This document shows, piece by piece, positions 62,076 to 64,000 of a stretch of DNA of 64,000 bases. The notes under the pieces are model-generated. The model saw nothing but the letters and a program-made list of their open reading frames with translations. It made no database searches and was not told the DNA's origin. Both the position numbers and the translations under genes were made by a program. Origin of the DNA: Pontederia crassipes (taxonomy: Eukaryota; Streptophyta; Magnoliopsida; Commelinales; Pontederiaceae); the NCBI GenBank assembly GCA_030549335.1, contig JAUKPH010000018.1, forward strand, positions 6,448,001 through 6,512,000, written 5' to 3'. Within the stretch, counting starts at the first letter, position 1; every line of letters begins with the position of its first letter.

Positions 62076-64000
62076 CCTTTGGGTGTCCTAAGAGGTGATA
62101 GATCTTTAGAACATTAACTCTATTTCAAACCGAAGTTGAACCGTTACAATCAAAGATAACGCTCTTGGGGATTAGAGTCTTAGAGTTAGGTTCAAAGTTA
62201 TAAGTTATAGATACTTATGACAACCTTTGGGTGTCCTAAGAGGTGATAGATCTTTAGAACTTTAACTCTATTTAAACCGAAGTTGAATCGTTACAATCAA
62301 AGATAACGCTCTTGGAGATTAGAGTCTTTGAGTTAGGTTCAAAGCTATAAGTTATAGATACTTATTACAACCTTTGGGTGAACTAAGAGGTGACAGATCT
62401 TTAGAACTTTAACTCTTTTTCAAACCGAAGTTGAACCGTTACAATCAAATATAACGCTCTTAGGGATTAGAGTCTTAGAGTTAGGTTCAAAGCTATAAGT
62501 TATAGATACTTATTACAACCTTTGGGTGTCCTAAGAGGTGATAGATCTTTAGAACTTTAACTCTATTTCAAACCAAAGTTGAACCGTTACAATCCAAGAT
62601 AACGCTCATGGGGATTAGAGTCTTAGAGTTAGGTTCAAAGCTATAAGTTATAGATACTTATTACAACCTTTGGATGTCCTAAGAGGTGATAGATCTTTAG
62701 AACTTTAACTCTATTTCAAACCGAAGTTGAACCGTTACAATCAAAGATAACGCTCTTGGGGATTAGAGTCTTAGAGTTAGGTTCAAAGCTATAAGTTATA
62801 GATACTTATGACAACCTTTGGGTGTCCTAAGAGGTGATAGATCTTTAGAACTTTAATTCTATTTCAAACCGAAGTTGAACCGTAACAATCAAAGATAACG
62901 CTCTTAGGGATTAGAGTCTTTGAGTTAGGTTCAAAGCTATAAGTTATAGATACTTATTACAACCTTTGGGTGTCCTAAGAGGTGATAGATCTTTAGAACT
63001 TTAACTCTATTTCAAACAGAAGTTGAACCGTTACAATAAAAGATAACGCTCTTGGGGATTAGACTCTTAGAGTTAGGTTCAAAGCTATAAGTTATAGATA
63101 CTTATTACAACCTTTGGGTGTCCTAAGAGGTGATAGATCTTTGGAACTTTAACTCTATTTCAAACCAAAGTTGAACCGTTACAATCAAAGATAACGCTCT
63201 TGGGTATTAGAGTCTTAGAGTTAGGTTCAAAGCTATAAGTTATAGATACTTATTACAACCTTTGGGTGTCCTAAGAGGTGATAGATCTTTAGAACTTTAA
63301 CTCTATTTCAAACCGAAGTTGAACCGTTACAATCAAAGTTAACGCTCTTGGGGATTAGAGTCTTAGAGTTAGGTTCAAAGCTATAAGTTATAGATACTTA
63401 TGACAACCTTTGGGTGTCCTAAGAGGTGATAGATCTTTAGAACTTTAATTCTATTTCAAACCGAAGTTGAACCGTAACAATCAAAGATAACGCTCTTGGG
63501 GATTAGAGTCTTAGAGTTAGGTTCAAAGCTATAAGTTATAGATACTTATTACAACCTTTGGGTGTCCTAAGAGGTATAGATCTTTAGAACTTTAACTCTA
63601 TTTCAAACCGAAGTTGAACCGTTACAATAAAAGATAACGCTCTTAGGGATTAGAGTCTTAGAGTTAGGTTCAAAGCTATAAGTTATAGATACTTATGACA
63701 ACCTTTGGGTGTCCTAAGAGGTGATAGATCTTTAGAACTTTAACTCTTTTTCAAACCGAAGTTGAACCGTTACAATCAAATATAACGCTCTTAGGGATTA
63801 GAGTCTTAGACTTAGGTTCAAAGCTATAAGTTATAGATACTTATTACAACCTTTGGGTGTCCTAAGAGGTGATAGATCTTTAGAACTTTAACTCTATTTC
63901 AAACCGAAGTTGAACCGTTACAATCAAAGAAAACGCCCTTGGGGATTAGAGTCTTTGAGTTAGGTTCAAAGCTATAAGTTATAGATACTTATTACAACCT

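Larger units (their letters stand above)
28297..64000 (-). repeat. 148-bp satellite array, reverse orientation
   Basis: About 241 monomers reading on the minus strand, uninterrupted by other DNA as far as I can see. The variant set differs from the forward blocks: CTTGGGGATTAG is the majority form, and a linked haplotype (ACTTTTGGG, TTTGGAAC, CAAACAGAAG, CAATAAAAG, then GACTCTTAG in the next monomer) recurs dozens of times. Variant monomers include GGATGAAGTAAG, GGGTGAACTAAG, a 1-bp-deleted AGGTATAGATC, a 7-bp-deleted GATACAACC and a 2-bp-deleted AAGTTAGATAC form. The array runs past the window end. No gene is seen. Confidence 0.97.

Noticed and set aside
1..64000. Telomere repeat tract
   Set aside because: No tandem TTTAGGG/CCCTAAA runs occur; only isolated AAACCCTA motifs in the retroelement leaders.

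Overview
The window is eukaryotic, almost certainly plant, heterochromatin. It is one very large satellite-DNA array interrupted by two young LTR retrotransposons. Evidence for a plant: the retroelement protease resembles plant Ty3/gypsy (chromovirus-type) proteases, the primer-binding sites match plant initiator-Met tRNA, and AAACCCTA (telo-box-like) motifs occur in the element leader. I do not recognise the satellite by name and cannot assign a species. No cellular gene, rRNA, tRNA gene or CRISPR array is present.

Layout: (1) 1-9165, head-to-tail 148-bp satellite monomers in what I call forward orientation. (2) 9166-14390, a complete 5225-bp retrotransposon on the + strand with apparently identical 687-bp LTRs and a CTAAG target-site duplication. 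(3) 14391-21691, forward satellite continues. (4) 21692-26931, a second 5240-bp member of the same family on the - strand, with 689-bp LTRs and a GGTTC duplication. (5) 26932-28296, forward satellite. (6) At 28296/28297 the satellite flips orientation abruptly. (7) 28297-64000, about 35.7 kb of reverse-orientation satellite, from a visibly different variant set, built of nested higher-order repeats with measured offsets of 5179, 1472 and 2807 bp. In total there are roughly 360 monomers, and the window starts and ends inside the array.

Both retroelements are non-autonomous as read. Each has LTRs, a PBS, a polypurine tract and one long reading frame. The frame encodes a short coiled-coil N-terminus, a retropepsin-like domain with a changed active-site triad (D-S-E), and a long, AT-rich, internally duplicated C-terminal region of unknown function. 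No recognisable reverse transcriptase, RNase H or integrase domain is present, apart from a vestigial FDDILV-like string. The family presumably moves with proteins supplied in trans. Candidate introns in the leader and near the ORF end, a 74-bp duplication across the PPT/LTR edge, and a reading frame that runs into the 3' LTR are shared by both copies.

The 148-bp period (close to a nucleosome core), two short dyads per monomer, higher-order repeats, an orientation switch and young chromovirus-like insertions together suggest a centromeric or pericentromeric array. That is an inference: only CENH3 mapping could establish it.
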